A DNA stretch of 64,000 bases from Streptomyces laurentii. GTDB lineage: Bacteria > Actinomycetota > Actinomycetes > Streptomycetales > Streptomycetaceae. The position numbers and the translations under genes were made by a program. Each line of letters begins with the position of its first letter. The first letter of the stretch is position 1. Below the pieces are notes generated by a model that was not told the origin of the DNA, searched no databases, and worked only from the letters and a program-made list of their open reading frames with translations. The DNA is taken from contig AP017424.1 of NCBI GenBank assembly GCA_002355495.1, forward strand, positions 1,302,001 to 1,366,000, read 5' to 3'. Below are positions 63,157 through 64,000 of this stretch, piece by piece.

Positions 63157-63591
63157 ATGGGATCGGTGCGCAAGGCCAGTGCCTGGCTGGGACTCGTCGA
63201 GGACCACGACGAGCGCTACTACGACGACGAGTACGCCGACGGTGCCGAGAGCAACGACGCCTGGGTGACGGACCCGCGGGTGCAGGTCGCGTCCGACACG
63301 GCACAGGACCGGGGCCGGCGGATCGCGACCGTCTCGCCCGCCGGATTCCGGGACGCCCGGGGCATCGGCGAGCTGTTCCGGGCCGGGGTACCCGTCATCG
63401 TCAACCTGACCGCCATGGAGCCGGACGACGCCAAGCGGGTCGTCGACTTCACCGCCGGCCTCACCTTCGGCCTGCACGGTTCGATCGAGCGCGTCGCGAC
63501 CCGGGTCTTCCTGCTGACCCCGGCCGACACCCAGATCGTCACCGGCGAGACCATGGGCCGCGGCCAGGGCGGCTTCTTCAACCAGAGCTGA
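63157..63591 (+). CDS. SepF-like cell-division protein
   Basis: 144 residues. The N-terminus [16 protein letters not shown] is the amphipathic membrane-binding helix. An acidic Tyr/Asp linker ([10 protein letters not shown]) follows, then the SepF domain: [47 protein letters not shown], and a final beta strand [13 protein letters not shown]. SepF proteins tether FtsZ to the membrane. Streptomyces has two extra SepF-like paralogues (SflA and SflB) that prevent ectopic septation or branching, and this shorter form fits them. An AAAGGAGG RBS supports ATG 63157. Confidence 0.9.
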   Translation: MGSVRKASAWLGLVEDHDERYYDDEYADGAESNDAWVTDPRVQVASDTAQDRGRRIATVSPAGFRDARGIGELFRAGVPVIVNLTAMEPDDAKRVVDFTAGLTFGLHGSIERVATRVFLLTPADTQIVTGETMGRGQGGFFNQS

Positions 63592-63675
63592 CCTGTTTTC
63601 CGCGGCTCGGCTCCCCCTCCGGGCGCCGCGTCGCCGGGGTGGGACAGGTCCGGGTCGATGAGGCCCGGGGCCCCG

Positions 63676-64000
63676 TCAGCGGCTCCGGCGTACCGTCACG
63701 GCCGGTTCGGCGGGCGTACGACTGGCCGGGATGGACAGCGACGGCCCGGCGGCCGGCAGCTTCCGGCCGGCGTCCGTCGCGGACTCCGCGGCCGGACCCG
63801 GGTCCAGGTCCTGGTCCAGGTCGTCGGCCGGCGGGCACTCCATCACGCGCGGCAGCCGGAGCGCCATCAGCGCGCCGAGCAGCAGCAGCCCCGCACTCAC
63901 GAGCAGGGTCACGTGGAGCCCGTTCACGAAGGCGTGGCGGGCGGCGGCATGCAGCGTCTCGCCGGCCGTGCCGCCGAGCCGGGCGGCGACCTGATAGGCC
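63676..64000 (-). CDS. MFS drug transporter (EmrB/QacA type), C-terminal part (cut by window edge)
   Basis: About 107 C-terminal residues. The last helix reads VNGLHVTLLVSAGLLLLGAL. It is preceded by ETLHAAARHAFVNGLH, a periplasmic loop of the 14-helix DHA2 family. A 60-residue hydrophilic tail (DDLDQDLDPGP, TVRRSR) lies in the cytoplasm. The start and the signature motifs are outside the window, so the substrate class is only a family guess. Confidence 0.7.
   Translation of the reverse strand, partial: AYQVAARLGGTAGETLHAAARHAFVNGLHVTLLVSAGLLLLGALMALRLPRVMECPPADDLDQDLDPGPAAESATDAGRKLPAAGPSLSIPASRTPAEPAVTVRRSR

Overview
The window is chromosomal DNA of a high-GC actinomycete, almost certainly a Streptomyces or close relative. 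Coding frames carry extreme third-position G/C, and GTG and TTG starts are common. Gene types typical of the genus are present: a streptogrisin-like protease, a SepF-like protein, a class F sortase, many TetR and GntR regulators, mycothiol-linked formaldehyde dehydrogenase, and the dnaE2/Y-polymerase cassette. From memory, the order gntR-gntK-gntP ... soxR-maoC ... hmgA ... Ser/Thr kinase-SGNH lipase ... dnaE2 ... sepF-like matches one core-chromosome region of S. coelicolor. That recollection was not checked here. No rRNA, tRNA, IS element, phage gene or CRISPR array was seen. The window looks like conserved backbone, not an island.

Layout. 1-3.4 kb: mycothiol-dependent formaldehyde dehydrogenase (partial), a damaged multicopper oxidase and an AlkZ-like DNA glycosylase. 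3.7-6.6 kb: gluconate regulator, kinase and permease. 6.6-11 kb: FAD dehydrogenase, NUDIX hydrolase, two DUF202 membrane proteins and a metallo-hydrolase. 11.1-15.9 kb: a TetR-centred acyl-CoA module (APH-type kinase, ACAD11-type dehydrogenase, SDR) whose two outer transcription units share an operator-like palindrome. 16-22 kb: Tat-exported NamZ-type muramidase, erythromycin-esterase homologue, alpha/beta hydrolase, zinc-ribbon protein and a DraRnl-type RNA ligase. 22.2-30.1 kb: SoxR and two further TetR circuits (one with MaoC; one with acyl-CoA, aldehyde and alcohol dehydrogenases), again linked by matching operators. 30.6-34.6 kb: surface protein/class F sortase operon, and a citrate-type transporter with its TetR. 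34.6-39.0 kb: a tightly coupled three-gene envelope operon (beta-helix membrane protein, cupredoxin-like lipoprotein, polytopic membrane protein) of unknown function. 39.2-45.5 kb: homogentisate dioxygenase, GntR, a dead asparagine synthetase and a DrrAB-like ABC exporter with its TetR. 45.7-53 kb: Ser/Thr kinase, SGNH lipase, GNAT, DUF402 and secreted lipase genes. 52.7-57.4 kb: ImuB-like/DnaE2 mutasome operon with a LexA-box candidate. 57.5-64 kb: DUF3533-like permease, streptogrisin-like protease, DUF1684, GNAT, Cys-rich DUF5685 protein, SepF-like protein and the 3' end of an MFS transporter.

The strongest points for follow-up are four. (1) The kinase/ACAD/SDR regulon reads like a split version of human ACAD11 and of the levulinate (4-hydroxyacyl-CoA) route. 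(2) The 34.6-39.0 kb envelope operon has no assigned function. (3) Three TetR regulators each have near-identical palindromes at two promoters, which defines small regulons directly from sequence. (4) Four genes are broken: multicopper oxidase, cupredoxin lipoprotein, asparagine synthetase and DUF3533 permease. Two show large internal deletions and two show single-base losses in G/C runs, so either this lineage is decaying these genes or the assembly has errors. Raw reads should be checked.
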